Positions 36,363-45,067 of a stretch of 64,000 bases of DNA are shown one piece after another (the stretch's first letter is position 1; each line of letters starts with the position of its first letter). The notes under the pieces were generated by a model, which saw only the letters and a list, made by a program, of their open reading frames with translations, did no database searches and was not told the origin of the DNA. The DNA is from Hymenobacter wooponensis (GTDB lineage: Bacteria; Bacteroidota; Bacteroidia; Cytophagales; Hymenobacteraceae), in NCBI RefSeq assembly GCF_004745865.1, contig NZ_SRKZ01000002.1, forward strand, positions 372,001-436,000, read 5' to 3'. Made by a program: the position numbers and the translations under genes.

Positions 36363-37910
36363 CTACTCCTCGCTATATGCCCAGTCGATGCCGGCTTTGG
36401 TGTCCTTTACTACAATGCCTTGCTCCTTGAGCGCGGCCCGAATCTGGTCGACCTTGTCGTAGGCTTTCGTGACTTTGGCTTCGTGGTAGAATTCCAGCGT
36501 CAGACGCAGCAGGTCCTCGGCTTTCGCGCGTGGCTCATCTACCAGGCCTAGAATATCTACTACCAGCGCCTGGTAAGCCTCAGTGGCTTCCTGCAGCGCA
36601 GCAGCGCTTACTGTAGCCAGTGTGGCTAGGTTAGCGAAAAAGCCGTTGAGCTTGCGCAGCAGATTAAAGAGGCTGGCAATAGCCTTAGCCGTGTTTAAGT
36701 CATCGTTCAAACCCGCGAAGCAGTCGGCTACCAGCTTACGCAGTTCCGTGTCGCCCTTGGTTGTATCGGGGGCCTGGCCTTCAGTGAGGGGCTCTACGGT
36801 GCGGCTCTTGATTACTTCCGGGGAGAGGCTGGCTTCGTTGAGCTTGTCGAGCAGGCGCAGGCCATTCATCAGCTTGCGGTAGCCCTTGCGGGCCGCCTGC
36901 AAGCCTTCGTCAGTAATATCAACGGTGCTGCGGTAGTGGGCCTGGAGCAGGAAGAACCGCGCCGTCATGGGTGAGTAGGCCTGAGCCAGGGTGATATTGG
37001 TGCCCTCAAACAGCTGACTGATGGTGATGAAGTTGCCCAGCGATTTGCTCATCTTCTGGCCATTCACCGTAATCATGTTGTTGTGCATCCACACCCGGGC
37101 CTCGTTGGTGGGGTGGTTGCAGGCCTGGCTCTGGGCAATTTCGCACTCATGGTGCGGGAACATCAGGTCTAGGCCACCACCGTGAATGTCAAACTCGTCG
37201 CCGAGGTATTTGCGGCTCATAGCCGAGCACTCTAGGTGCCAGCCGGGGAAACCGTCGCTCCAGGGAGAGGGCCAGCGCATAATGTGGCGTTCATCAGCCC
37301 GTTTCCAAAGGGCAAAATCCAGGGGGCTGCGCTTTTCCTCCTGGCCGGCAAGGTTGTCGCGGGAGCCGGCCAGCAGCTCTTCCACCACGCGGTTGGAGAG
37401 CTTGCCGTAGCCCCGGCCGGCGGCGTTATAAGCGGGCACATCAAAGTACACCGAGCCATTAGCCTCGTAGGCAAACCCGTTCTGAATGATTTCTTCAATC
37501 ATCTGAATCTGCTCAATGATGTGGCCGCTGGCGCGGGGGGTAATATCGGGCGGTAAGCAGCCCAGCGCTTCCACGTGGTTTTGGTAGAGGTTGGTATAGC
37601 TTTCTGCCACCTGCATGGGCTCTACCTTACGGGCCCGGGCAATCTTCCCAATTTTATCTTCTCCTTCATCGGCGTCGCCCTCCAGGTGGCCTACGTCGGT
37701 GATGTTGCGCACATAGCGCACCGTGTAGCCCAAGAAGCGCAGATACCGCGTCAGCACATCAAACACCACTGGTCCACGGGCATTGCCAATGTGGGCCTCA
37801 TTGTACACCGTAGGCCCGCACAAATACACCCCTACAAAGGGTGCGTTGAGGGGTTCAAACGGGGCTTTCTGACGGGTGAGGGTATTGTAAAGCGAAAGTG
37901 GGTGCTGCAT
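36363..37910 (-). CDS. cysS: cysteinyl-tRNA synthetase
   Basis: Protein of 515 residues. It charges tRNA-Cys. Class I motifs are present: the HIGH-type HIGN ([17 protein letters not shown]) near residue 40 and KMSKS ([12 protein letters not shown]) near residue 285. Zinc ligands include Cys in YLCGPTVYN near 31 and the [10 protein letters not shown] and HHECEIAQ segments. ATG at 37910 ([11 protein letters not shown]) is chosen over an ORF start 18 bases upstream. A TACTTTTG element ends only 7 bases before this ATG, so the mRNA may have almost no leader. Confidence 0.97.
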   Translation of the reverse strand: MQHPLSLYNTLTRQKAPFEPLNAPFVGVYLCGPTVYNEAHIGNARGPVVFDVLTRYLRFLGYTVRYVRNITDVGHLEGDADEGEDKIGKIARARKVEPMQVAESYTNLYQNHVEALGCLPPDITPRASGHIIEQIQMIEEIIQNGFAYEANGSVYFDVPAYNAAGRGYGKLSNRVVEELLAGSRDNLAGQEEKRSPLDFALWKRADERHIMRWPSPWSDGFPGWHLECSAMSRKYLGDEFDIHGGGLDLMFPHHECEIAQSQACNHPTNEARVWMHNNMITVNGQKMSKSLGNFITISQLFEGTNITLAQAYSPMTARFFLLQAHYRSTVDITDEGLQAARKGYRKLMNGLRLLDKLNEASLSPEVIKSRTVEPLTEGQAPDTTKGDTELRKLVADCFAGLNDDLNTAKAIASLFNLLRKLNGFFANLATLATVSAAALQEATEAYQALVVDILGLVDEPRAKAEDLLRLTLEFYHEAKVTKAYDKVDQIRAALKEQGIVVKDTKAGIDWAYSEE

Positions 37911-37916
37911 AGGAGA

Positions 37917-37924
37917 CAAAAGTA
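37917..37924 (-). promoter_or_regulatory. -7 element (TACTTTTG) very close to cysS
   Basis: On the minus strand TACTTTTG matches TAnnTTTG and lies 6 bases upstream of the ATG. Starting about 7 bases further down, transcription would begin at or beside the start codon. Confidence 0.4.
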
Positions 37925-38212
37925 TCACGGATTAAGACGGCTTCAGCGTATTGCGCAGATTTTGTAACCGAATCTCGCTAGGCCAGTCGTTAAGCCGTCT
38001 ACAACATTTTTCAGCCCGAAATGGCTGCAAAACCACCCAAATTTTCTGTAACTAAGTACAAAAGGTTCATCAAGCGGCACAAAAACCTAATTGCGCAGTC
38101 TATAAAGTTCCTTTGCTAGTACAAGAGTACGAGTACCCAGCACAAAACTCCTCATGTTATATCTAACGGAGTGCTGCAATGGAGACAATAGTATCACCTC
38201 CTTTAAACTGGC
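37925..38212. other. intergenic gap upstream of cysS
   Basis: About 290 bases with no credible ORF. It contains the separated inverted pair AGACGGCTT (37937) and AAGCCGTCT (about 37991) and one octamer CTAGGCCA near 37979. The gap also holds the 3' side of the EEP-family gene. Confidence 0.4.
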
Positions 38213-39343
38213 TTACTTAATCTCTGGCTTTCCCAACCGGTAGATAGCGGTGGTGGGGAAGTGGTCAGAGTAGGGAATCTCATAGTTTACCCAGAAATCA
38301 TCGACCGTAAACTCAGGGCTGGCAAACTGATTATCAATGCGCACAAAAGGCAGTTTGCCATTGTAGGTGCTGCCCACGCCGTTGCCCACAGTAGCCCAGG
38401 CATTCTGAAAACGGTCGGCTAACTGATCGTAGCTGTAGCTGTAGGGCAAGTCGTTGAGGTCGGCGCAGAGCAGCATAGGATACCGGCAGCGCTCAACTCG
38501 GTTAATCAACGTATCGATCTGAATATTACGAGCCACCATTCCGCGCTTGAAGCGGCGCATGAGGCCTAGGCCCTTCCGCCGGAGTCCGGCTTTGCTAGAG
38601 TAGCTATCCACAATATCCTGCTCATCCATGCTCATGCTCTGGAGGTGGAAGTTGTACACCCGAATCGTGTCAGCAGACGGTAGTCGCAGGTCCACCCACA
38701 TGGCGTGGTTCTGGGTCAGCTTCCCGAACTTAATCGTGCCCCGATTGACGATCGGGAAGCGCGAGAAAATCGCCATGCCAAACTCTGCACCGGCACTATT
38801 AGTGAGTGTTTTGGATAAGAAGCATTCCCGGCCCGCATCCCGGCCAATTTTATCAACTGTCCGAAACAAGCTCCCATCCTGCCAACGGTGGCCAGCAGGC
38901 TCGTTGTAGAACTCCTGTAGGCAGAGCACGTCGGCGGGGTTTTCGGCCAGAAACTTTACCATCTGCCGCGAGGAGTTGCTCTGAGCATCCCGCAATTGCG
39001 GGTACACATTAAATATGCGCACATTCGAGGACTGCACCCGCACCACCTGGCCTGGCTTCTCGGCGGCAGTGGCAATGCGCAAAGGGTGCAGCGCCAGCCC
39101 CCGCTGAAAATGCGGCCACGTGAGAAAGGCCACTACTAACGGCAGCGCGGCTACCCGCCAATCGCGCAGCAGCCAGTAGAAGGCCAGCATCAGGTTGAGC
39201 ACCAACGCAACGGGCAGGGTGAGAGCCACGAAAGATGCGGGCCAGAAGGTGTAAGCCGGAATCTGCACGCAGGCAATGGCGGCCAGCAACCACCCGATTA
39301 CCAGTAGAGTGCACTTAAAAGCAAATGAACGACGCACTGACAA
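38213..39343 (-). CDS. membrane-anchored endonuclease/exonuclease/phosphatase family protein
   Basis: Protein of 376 residues. Three hydrophobic segments occupy residues 8-85, followed by an EEP catalytic domain at about 100-370: the Asn in SSNVRIFNVYP, the Glu in LCLQEFYNEP near 143, the NFHLQS segment near 232, the Asp-Asn pair in LLCADLNDLPYSYSY near 300 and the final SDHFPTTAIY. These are the metal and catalytic positions of DNase I-like enzymes. No in-frame ATG is available at the N-terminus; TTG at 39343 or GTG at 39337 are the possible starts. The substrate, DNA or a phospho-lipid, is unknown. Confidence 0.87.
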   Translation of the reverse strand: MSVRRSFAFKCTLLVIGWLLAAIACVQIPAYTFWPASFVALTLPVALVLNLMLAFYWLLRDWRVAALPLVVAFLTWPHFQRGLALHPLRIATAAEKPGQVVRVQSSNVRIFNVYPQLRDAQSNSSRQMVKFLAENPADVLCLQEFYNEPAGHRWQDGSLFRTVDKIGRDAGRECFLSKTLTNSAGAEFGMAIFSRFPIVNRGTIKFGKLTQNHAMWVDLRLPSADTIRVYNFHLQSMSMDEQDIVDSYSSKAGLRRKGLGLMRRFKRGMVARNIQIDTLINRVERCRYPMLLCADLNDLPYSYSYDQLADRFQNAWATVGNGVGSTYNGKLPFVRIDNQFASPEFTVDDFWVNYEIPYSDHFPTTAIYRLGKPEIK

Positions 39344-39371
39344 GTTAATTCCGTGGAAATAGGCCTAGAGG

Positions 39372-39379
39372 CAAAGGTA
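39372..39379 (-). promoter_or_regulatory. -7 element (TACCTTTG) for the EEP-family gene
   Basis: On the minus strand TACCTTTG is a perfect match, 28 bases upstream of the TTG start at 39343. Confidence 0.6.
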
Positions 39380-39464
39380 AAAGTTCCGAGCTACGAAGCC
39401 GGCCCCTACGCAGGTTAGCCTAGTTTGGTTGTATCTTTCACTCCCTTATTAGACAACTGTGCTG

Positions 39465-42400
39465 ATGGTGCTTTCTACACTGCGTTTTTATTTAGTTACA
39501 TTACTCTTGAGCCTGCCCGCGTTACCCGCAATTAGTGGCTCGGCTCCCCGAAGCAAGGTGGCTGCGCCTTTGCCCCGCAGCCTTGAATTTGTGGAAAACA
39601 AAGGCCAGTGGGATGCGCAAGCTCGCTTCATGGCCGAGTTGCCGTCTGGGCGGCTGTTCCTCACTGCCACAGGCTTCACCTACGCTTTCGCCGACCCCGC
39701 CGCCCTGCGCGCCTACCACGACCATAAGGCTACTTCTGCTACGGCCAAAGGCCAGGTGCGCACCCATGCCTACCGCGTAAACTTCGAAGGCGGCAACTCC
39801 CGCGCCCTCCTTCAGGGAGAAGAAGCCACCTCAGAAGTGCGCAACTATTTCCTCGGCAAGGACCCCAGCAAGTGGGCTAGCCAGGTAGGTAGCTTTCGGC
39901 AAGCACGATACAAGGAAGTATACCCAGGCATTGACGTGCGCTTATACGAAAACGCAGCCCAAACCCTAGAGTACGACTTCACTGTGCGCGCCGGGGCCAA
40001 ACCCGAAGCCATCCGCCTCCGCTACCAGGGCGCCGAAACCGTGCGCCTGACGCCGGAAGGTGGCCTACAAATTCATACCTCAGTGGGCGACGTACTGGAG
40101 CAGGCTCCTAAAGCCTGGCAAACGAGCCCCAGTGGGGAGCAAGAGCCGGTAGAATGTGCCTTTCAGCTTCAGAACAACGTGCTTTCCTTCCGTCTAGGCC
40201 AGTATGACCGAAAGCGGCCCCTCGTCATCGACCCAACAGTCGTTTTTTCGTCATTCACTGGCTCCACGGCTGACAACTGGGGGTTCACCGCCACATACGA
40301 TGCCCAGGGCAACATGTACTCGGGTGGCATCGCCTTCGGGGTTGGGTTTCCAACCTCTACCGGTGCCGCACAAACTACTTATGCGGGCGCCGCCGACATT
40401 GCCATTCTGAAGTACAACACAACTGTTAAAGGGTCGGCTGCCCGACTCTACGCTACATACTTAGGCGGCAACGAAGTAGATGTTCCGCATAGTCTGGTAG
40501 TCAACAGCCGTAATGAGTTGGTAATTCTGGGCACTACCAGCTCACGCAACTACCCCGTTACGGCGCAGGCTCTTTCCCGCACCTACAATGGAGGTCAGTA
40601 TGCTGACCCTCTGTTTGAAGGCAACAACGCGCCCATGGGCTATGCCAACGGCTCTGACTTAGTTATCACTACGCTCAGCGCCAATGGTGGCTCTTTGGTT
40701 TCCTCCACCTACCTAGGTGGCAGCGGCAACGACGGGCTTAACATGTCTGAAGCTCTACTGAATAACTACGGCGACCAGTTTCGTGGTGACATCATTACGG
40801 ATGCAGATAACAATGTTTATATCGCCTCCACCACCTTCAGTACCAACTTCCCCACTCGCAATGGGTTTGGTGCATCGGCTCCGACTGGCGCAAATGCGGT
40901 AGTGTGTAAGCTTACGTCAAACCTGGCCACGCTACTGTGGAGCAGCTACCTGGGTGGCTCCGGCGCAGAGGCAGCCTATTCTATTCAGCTGGGCGCGGGC
41001 CGCTCCATTGTAGTAGCCGGCGGTACTACTAGCCGCAACTTCCCAGTGACCGATGGCAGCCTGATTACTACGGCTCCTTCCGGTGTTAATGGCTTCGTGG
41101 TGCGCATTGCTCCGGCAGGTAACGTTATCAGCCAATCTACCTATATCGGGACCTCGGGCGATGACCAGGCCTACTTTGCCCAGCTTGATGCGGATGATAA
41201 TGTGTACTTGCTTGGCCAGAGCTCCGGCAGCTACCCCGTTACTGCTGGTCGCTACGTGCGGGCCAACAGCCACCAATTCATTCATAAGCTCGACCCTACG
41301 CTGAGCCAAACCGCTTACTCCACCGTATTTGGCACGGGCCGTGCGGCCTACGACCTCTCTCCCACCGCGTTTCTGGTCGATGACTGCGAAAGAATCTACG
41401 TGTGCGGCTGGGGCGGCCGCACAAATGCCGGCTACGGCTTCGGGAGCTCTTCCACAGCAGGCCTACCCGTTACCAGCGGTGCCGTGCAAACCTCCACCGA
41501 CGGTTCTGACTTTTACCTGGCCCAATTCACGCCAGGCATGGCTAACCTGGAGTACGCTACCTTCTTTGGAGAAAATGGGGGCTCCGGCGAGCACGTAGAT
41601 GGTGGCACTTCCCGTTTCGATAAGCGCGGTATGGTGTACCAAGCTGTATGCGGCGGCTGTGGTGGCACGCAGGGTTTCCCCATCCCGTCTACCGCTTCCT
41701 ATTTTAATACGCGCAACGGCAACCGGAATTGTAACAACGCCGCTTTCAAGATGGACTTCGGAATGGTGGTGGCCGACCCTGGCGTGGCTCGCTACGTATG
41801 CGCCAGCGGTGCCCCCATTGCCTTGGGTGGCACCCCAGCCGGTGGCACCTGGACTGGCCCTGGCGTATCAGGCAATGCTACCACTGGTTACCGCTTTACT
41901 CCCACGGCGGCCTTAGTTGGCCGCAATATTCTCACGTATTCTATAGCCACCACTGGCATTTGCGTTAGCAAGCGTCCATTACGCATCACGGTAGTTCCCG
42001 ATGTAACGATAAGCATCAATGCGGTACCTTCAGTATGCGTTAATGGCAACAATCTCACTCTCCAAGCTGCTCTCACAGGGGGCACCTGGAGTGGCCCAGG
42101 TATAACAGGCGGTGCGAATTTGTTCGACCCCAAGAAAGCAGGTGCTGGTACGCATACTATTACTTACACAATGCCTGATACGCTGGGTTGCGGCGTAGCC
42201 ACTCGGCAAGTAGTGGTAAAACCTTTACCACAAGTCAGTGCTGGCCCCGCTTTGACCATGTGTTCGTACGAAACTCAGGCGATACAGCTGCTCGGAGCTA
42301 GCCCGGCTGGCGGCACTTGGAGCGGCCCGGGAGTCACACCAAGCGGCTTATTTACTCCGCCCGATACCAAACTACGAGGTGCCATCCTCACCCTGACCTA

Positions 42401-42962
42401 TACCTATGTGCTGGATGGCTGCCCAAACTCAGCAACGCGTCAGGTGGTGCTCGCTCCCTCCCCTTCCAACAATTTCCCGCTTAATGTCCCCGCTTGCTCC
42501 ACCGCTCCGCAGTACACTGGCCTAGCACCTTTTACTTGCCAATTTGAGCCAGTGCTAGCCGGTGGCACCTACGAGTGGGACTTTGGCGACGGCTCGCCCA
42601 AATCTTCGGAAGCCTCTCCCAGTCACGTTTTCGAACACGCCGGTACGTATAATGTGAAGCTAGTGGCCCGCTACTCCAACTGCACCGTCGAGACGGGCTT
42701 CGTGCCCGTAGTCGTAGGCGACGTGTTCGTGCCGAACATCATCACGCCCGGCAACGACGACAAGAACGATAAGTTTATGCCTCGTTTCAGCTGCCAGCCG
42801 GCTAGCTTGCGCGTATTCTCCCGCTGGGGTAACAAGGTATACGAAACGGAAGACTACCGCAACGACTGGCGCGGCGACAACCTTCCCGACGGAATGTACT
42901 ATTACCACCTACGCGATACGGAGGGCCGTTCCGCGAAAGGGTGGGTGCAGGTAAAGCGCTAG
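39465..42962 (+). CDS. large cell-surface protein with SBBP-type repeats, PKD domain and gliding-motility C-terminal domain
   Basis: Protein of 1165 residues; ATG at 39465 is used instead of the GTG two codons upstream. After a signal peptide, FVENKGQWD near residue 44 marks a DUF7948-type N-terminal domain. Residues about 260-740 hold beta-propeller-like repeats (DNNVYIASTTFSTNFPT, AYSIQLGAGRSIVVAGGTTSRNFP). Three GGTW-GPG motifs lie around 790-990, then a PKD domain near 1035-1085 (WDFGDGSP), and a CHU_C type gliding-motility domain at the end (NIITPGNDDKNDKF...VFSRWGNKVYE...GMYYYHL). It is probably secreted by T9SS as a type B cargo. Its function is likely adhesion or surface scaffolding. 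Confidence 0.88.
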   Translation: MVLSTLRFYLVTLLLSLPALPAISGSAPRSKVAAPLPRSLEFVENKGQWDAQARFMAELPSGRLFLTATGFTYAFADPAALRAYHDHKATSATAKGQVRTHAYRVNFEGGNSRALLQGEEATSEVRNYFLGKDPSKWASQVGSFRQARYKEVYPGIDVRLYENAAQTLEYDFTVRAGAKPEAIRLRYQGAETVRLTPEGGLQIHTSVGDVLEQAPKAWQTSPSGEQEPVECAFQLQNNVLSFRLGQYDRKRPLVIDPTVVFSSFTGSTADNWGFTATYDAQGNMYSGGIAFGVGFPTSTGAAQTTYAGAADIAILKYNTTVKGSAARLYATYLGGNEVDVPHSLVVNSRNELVILGTTSSRNYPVTAQALSRTYNGGQYADPLFEGNNAPMGYANGSDLVITTLSANGGSLVSSTYLGGSGNDGLNMSEALLNNYGDQFRGDIITDADNNVYIASTTFSTNFPTRNGFGASAPTGANAVVCKLTSNLATLLWSSYLGGSGAEAAYSIQLGAGRSIVVAGGTTSRNFPVTDGSLITTAPSGVNGFVVRIAPAGNVISQSTYIGTSGDDQAYFAQLDADDNVYLLGQSSGSYPVTAGRYVRANSHQFIHKLDPTLSQTAYSTVFGTGRAAYDLSPTAFLVDDCERIYVCGWGGRTNAGYGFGSSSTAGLPVTSGAVQTSTDGSDFYLAQFTPGMANLEYATFFGENGGSGEHVDGGTSRFDKRGMVYQAVCGGCGGTQGFPIPSTASYFNTRNGNRNCNNAAFKMDFGMVVADPGVARYVCASGAPIALGGTPAGGTWTGPGVSGNATTGYRFTPTAALVGRNILTYSIATTGICVSKRPLRITVVPDVTISINAVPSVCVNGNNLTLQAALTGGTWSGPGITGGANLFDPKKAGAGTHTITYTMPDTLGCGVATRQVVVKPLPQVSAGPALTMCSYETQAIQLLGASPAGGTWSGPGVTPSGLFTPPDTKLRGAILTLTYTYVLDGCPNSATRQVVLAPSPSNNFPLNVPACSTAPQYTGLAPFTCQFEPVLAGGTYEWDFGDGSPKSSEASPSHVFEHAGTYNVKLVARYSNCTVETGFVPVVVGDVFVPNIITPGNDDKNDKFMPRFSCQPASLRVFSRWGNKVYETEDYRNDWRGDNLPDGMYYYHLRDTEGRSAKGWVQVKR

Positions 42963-43019
42963 GCCACTCCCTCAGCAGGTTGCTGGCGGCCTAGGCTTGC
43001 ATACGGCGAGTTTTTATCC

Positions 43020-43027
43020 TATCTTTG
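43020..43027 (+). promoter_or_regulatory. -7 element (TATCTTTG) of the rimP-nusA-infB operon
   Basis: Matches TAnnTTTG; a TTG at 42997-42999 lies at about the right -33 distance. The transcript would start near 43034. Confidence 0.6.
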
Positions 43028-43050
43028 CACCAGCAAACTACAAACACGAC

Positions 43051-43073
43051 AGAGGGGACGGATAGTCCCCTCT
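43051..43073 (+). promoter_or_regulatory. attenuator-like hairpin in the rimP leader
   Basis: AGAGGGGAC (43051-43059) pairs perfectly with GTCCCCTCT (43065-43073) around a 5-base loop and is followed by TTCTTTT. It has the form of a rho-independent terminator but lies between the operon promoter and the rimP ATG (43093), so it may be a leader attenuator. Confidence 0.6.
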
Positions 43074-43092
43074 TTCTTTTGCCACCCCATTC

Positions 43093-43566
43093 ATGAAACT
43101 CGACCAAGCCCATCTCTCTGAACTGCTCCGGGACAGCCTGCCAACCGACGAAAGTCTGTTTGTAGTTTCCCTGACCGTATCTGATGCCATTCGGCCCAAA
43201 GTGACCGTGACACTCGACGGAGAGCAGGGCGTAGGCATTGATGAGTGCGCTCAAGTAAGCCGCCGCTTAGCTCGCCGCATCGACGAGCATTATGGCGAGG
43301 ACGCAAGCTATACCCTGGAAGTGACCTCGCCTGGTGCCGACCAGCCCCTGCGCGACCCACGCCAGTATACCCGCCACGTAGGCCGCAGCTTGGCGCTTAA
43401 GCTCACCGATGGCACCGAGAAAACCGGTACCCTAGAAGCCGTAGAGGCTGAGGGCATTCAGCTGGCAGAAGTAGTGAAAGAGAAAACCAAGAAGAAAACC
43501 CTGCCCGCCGCTCTGGTGCCTTTCCAGGATATTCAGGAGGCCCGGGTAGTGATTTCATTTAAATAA
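43093..43566 (+). CDS. rimP: ribosome maturation factor RimP
   Basis: Protein of 157 residues, assembly factor for the 30S subunit. Seen: VTVTLDGEQGVGIDECAQVSRRLARRID near residues 36-62 (the family D-x-x-x-G-V-x-I-D-x-C pattern) and YTLEVTSPGADQPLRDPRQY near 75-95. It heads the rimP-nusA-infB operon, conserved across bacteria, 89 bases before nusA. Confidence 0.95.
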   Translation: MKLDQAHLSELLRDSLPTDESLFVVSLTVSDAIRPKVTVTLDGEQGVGIDECAQVSRRLARRIDEHYGEDASYTLEVTSPGADQPLRDPRQYTRHVGRSLALKLTDGTEKTGTLEAVEAEGIQLAEVVKEKTKKKTLPAALVPFQDIQEARVVISFK

Positions 43567-43654
43567 TAAGCTGGCGGTTGCCCGATAATCGGCCTCTAGG
43601 CCTGTTGCGCACAACCCACCAACTGCCATCTAGTTAACCAACAACTAAATCAGT

Positions 43655-44944
43655 ATGAACAGCAACGTCCTGATTGAATCGTTTGCCGATTTCGCTCGGT
43701 CCAAGAACATTGACCGCCCCACGATGATGAGCATCCTGGAGGAAGTGTTCCGCACAATGATTCGTAAGAAGTACGACGACGACTCCAACTTCGACGTTAT
43801 TCTCAACGTGGACAAGGGTGACCTGGAAATCTACCGCAACCGCGAAATTGTAGATGACAACTCCGAGGACATCTGGGATCTGGACAAGATTCCGCTGGCT
43901 GAAGCCCAAAAGATTGAGCCTGACTACGAAGTAGGCGAATCAGTGGCTGAGGAAATTAAGCTGGAAGATTTCGGCCGCCGCGCCGTGCTCATGGCCCGCC
44001 AAACGCTGATTCAGCGCGTAAAAGATCTAGAGCGCGACAACCTCTACCAGGCCTACAAAGACCAGGTAGGAGAGATTGTTGTAGGTGAGGTGTACCAGGT
44101 ATGGAGCCGCGAAGCGCTTATTCTGGATAAGGATGAGAACGAGCTTGTACTGCCCAAAGGCGAGCAAATACCGAAGGACCGCTACCGCAAGGGTGATACC
44201 GTACGGGCTGTGGTTCATCGCGTAGAAGTAATCAACGGCACCCCCAAAATCATTATCTCCCGGGCAGCACCTGCTTTCCTGGAGCGTTTGATGGAGCAAG
44301 AAGTGCCTGAAATCTATGATGGCCTCATCACCATCAAGAATATCGTGCGCGAGCCCGGCGAGCGGGCCAAAGTAGCCGTAGAAAGCTACGACGACCGTAT
44401 TGACCCAGTAGGTGCTTGCGTGGGCATGAAAGGCTCCCGCATTCACGCGGTGGTGCGTGAGCTCGAGAACGAGAACATCGACATCATCAACTACACCAAC
44501 AACCTGGAGCTATATATTCAGCGGGCACTTTCGCCAGCTAAAATTGGCTCCATGAAAATAAACGAACAAACTGGTCGGGTTTCGGTGTTCTTAAAGCCAG
44601 ACCAGGTTTCACTGGCTATCGGCCGCGGCGGCGCCAACATCAAGCTGGCCTCGCGGTTGGTGGGTATGGAAATCGACGTATTCCGTGAAGCAGAAGACTT
44701 CGAGGAGGATATCGCTCTCGACGAATTCACGGATGAAATTGAAGGCTGGGTGATTGAAGAGCTCAAGAAAATTGGGCTTGACACTGGCCGTGCCGTGCTG
44801 GCCGTAAATAAAGAAGACCTCGTACGTCGGACTGAACTGGAGGAAGAAACGGTAGAAGAGCTCTTCCGTGTTATCCGCCAGGAGTTCGAAGAACAAGAGG
44901 AAGACGAGCAGGCAGAAACCCAAAATTCCGGCGACGCGCAATGA
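43655..44944 (+). CDS. nusA: transcription termination/antitermination factor NusA
   Basis: Protein of 429 residues. NusA binds RNA polymerase and controls pausing and termination. The N-terminal domain covers 1-125 (ESFADFARSKNIDRPTMM...); an S1 domain about 135-200 (GEIVVGEVYQVW...); KH domains about 230-340 (GACVGMKGSRIHAVV near 255-275, SLAIGRGGANIKLASRL near 320-335). The C-terminus is short and acidic (EEQEEDEQAE) and has no long acidic repeats like E. coli NusA; this is usual in Bacteroidota. It lies between rimP and infB. Confidence 0.97.
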   Translation: MNSNVLIESFADFARSKNIDRPTMMSILEEVFRTMIRKKYDDDSNFDVILNVDKGDLEIYRNREIVDDNSEDIWDLDKIPLAEAQKIEPDYEVGESVAEEIKLEDFGRRAVLMARQTLIQRVKDLERDNLYQAYKDQVGEIVVGEVYQVWSREALILDKDENELVLPKGEQIPKDRYRKGDTVRAVVHRVEVINGTPKIIISRAAPAFLERLMEQEVPEIYDGLITIKNIVREPGERAKVAVESYDDRIDPVGACVGMKGSRIHAVVRELENENIDIINYTNNLELYIQRALSPAKIGSMKINEQTGRVSVFLKPDQVSLAIGRGGANIKLASRLVGMEIDVFREAEDFEEDIALDEFTDEIEGWVIEELKKIGLDTGRAVLAVNKEDLVRRTELEEETVEELFRVIRQEFEEQEEDEQAETQNSGDAQ

Positions 44945-44968
44945 GTGCGCGGCGGCCGGTACGGCAAG

Positions 44969-45005
44969 GACGTTAAATCATAGCCGGGTGGCTGGATTTA
45001 ACGTC
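44969..45005 (+). terminator. hairpin between nusA and infB
   Basis: GACGTTAAATC (44969-44979) pairs with GATTTAACGTC (44995-45005) around a loop holding a smaller AGCC/GGCT stem. It sits just upstream of a TACCTTTG element. It could be a weak terminator or processing site between nusA and infB. No T tract follows. Confidence 0.5.
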
Positions 45006-45026
45006 GCCCGGCAAGATTTAATATAG

Positions 45027-45034
45027 TACCTTTG
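45027..45034 (+). promoter_or_regulatory. internal -7 element (TACCTTTG) for infB
   Basis: Perfect consensus match 34 bases before the infB ATG; suggests that infB can be transcribed on its own. Confidence 0.55.
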
Positions 45035-45067
45035 CAACTGAATACGAGTATCGTTCGCGAGCATAGA

